DNA of 64,000 bases from Chitinophaga pinensis DSM 2588 (GTDB lineage Bacteria; Bacteroidota; Bacteroidia; Chitinophagales; Chitinophagaceae). Of the stretch, positions 63,746 to 64,000 are shown piece by piece. Position numbers and translations under genes: made by a program. The notes under the pieces were generated by a model. That model was not told the origin of the DNA. It saw nothing but the letters and a program-made list of their open reading frames with translations, and did not search any database. The DNA is taken from NCBI RefSeq assembly GCF_000024005.1, contig NC_013132.1, forward strand, positions 2,722,001 through 2,786,000, in the 5' to 3' direction. Numbering within the stretch: the stretch's first letter is position 1; each line of letters starts with the position of its first letter.

Positions 63746-64000
63746 ATGAACAACAGATTTGATGTTATAGTCATTGGAGGGTCGGCAGGCAGCCTTTTGG
63801 TGCTGACGGAGATCCTTGATGCCTTGCCTCACCAGCTGGCGCCTCCGGTTGTGATTGTATTACACCGCCTCCGGAATGTGCAAAGTGAAATGGGGCGCTT
63901 ACTATCCAGCAGGAGAAAGATCGTTGAGCCGGAGGATAAAGAGCCTGTGCGGGAGCATTGTATTTACCTGGCGCCGCAGAACTATCATCTGATGGTAGAG
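63746..64000 (+). CDS. CheB-type protein-glutamate methylesterase (partial)
   Basis: The first 85 residues are in the window; the frame is open at the edge. VIVIGGSAGSLLVLTEILDA carries the catalytic Ser of the GGSAGS loop, and PPVVIVLHRLRNVQSEMGRL has the catalytic His. This is the methylesterase domain without an N-terminal receiver, as in stand-alone CheB forms that sit in kinase/CheR/CheB groups. EHCIYLAPQNYHLMVE is the usual continuation (IYxAPxxYHL). It would reverse the CheR reaction. 24 nt after the CheR gene. Confidence 0.93.
   Translation, partial: MNNRFDVIVIGGSAGSLLVLTEILDALPHQLAPPVVIVLHRLRNVQSEMGRLLSSRRKIVEPEDKEPVREHCIYLAPQNYHLMVE

Overview
The window looks like a Bacteroidota chromosome, most likely a Chitinophaga-type member of the Chitinophagaceae. 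The evidence is gene content (outer-membrane beta-barrels of the TonB receptor class, a YaiO-type barrel, DUF4838, DUF4136, FbaB, a Mrp protein without the CxxC pair), A-rich translation starts without strong Shine-Dalgarno sites, tRNA genes without encoded CCA, and promoters of the Bacteroidota type (TTTG, 18-19 nt, TAnnTTTG), seen most clearly upstream of both tRNA loci. Genus is inference; no 16S gene is present.

Layout. 1-3.3 kb: end of an outer-membrane receptor, then a leftward group TlpA-like thioredoxin / DUF7710-like / class I aldolase FbaB. 3.7-6.5 kb: histidine kinase plus sigma-54-dependent response regulator. 6.5-11.8 kb: a divergent locus with AraC regulator, unknown protein and alpha/beta hydrolase to the right and SDR / DinB / zinc alcohol dehydrogenase to the left. 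11.9-15.5 kb is accessory and decaying: a broken small gene, a large inverted repeat, an orphan LytTR protein, two unknown proteins, and the remains of an ATPase/DUF4276-like pair cut off at the end of prmC. 15.5-28.7 kb is mostly housekeeping: prmC, ribD, an unknown secreted protein, yigZ, a 3-hydroxyacyl-CoA dehydrogenase, mrp, a Gfo/Idh/MocA oxidoreductase with a sugar isomerase-like partner, pyrF, an acyl-CoA dehydrogenase and apbE. 28.7-40 kb: envelope proteins, a HAD phosphatase, a DUF2339/DUF3999 pair, a second SDR/AraC pair, modABC, and a glycerophosphodiesterase. 40-44.3 kb: tRNA-Leu, a histidine kinase, a glycosyltransferase, a ~1 kb gene graveyard and two identical tRNA-Gly genes. 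44.7-49 kb: a GH51 arabinofuranosidase and a large TonB-dependent receptor.

49.3-64 kb is the most interesting region. A tight leftward six-gene cluster encodes a single-domain response regulator, a membrane-anchored HEAT-repeat protein, two paralogous processive-type membrane glycosyltransferases, a 955-residue TPR plus YaiO-type outer-membrane barrel, and a DUF4838 lipoprotein. Divergent from it are a hybrid histidine kinase with three receiver domains, a CheR-type methyltransferase and a CheB-type methylesterase (cut by the window edge). Together they look like a synthase-dependent exopolysaccharide machine (synthases in the inner membrane, TPR scaffold and barrel for export, a surface carbohydrate-active lipoprotein) under a chemosensory-like signalling module. 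The polymer and the wiring are inference.

Smaller points: a dispersed palindromic AT-rich repeat supplies the last codons and stop codons of two convergent genes; two inverted-repeat units lie in tandem upstream of the TonB receptor; several pseudogenes are visible only by reading through stops and frameshifts.
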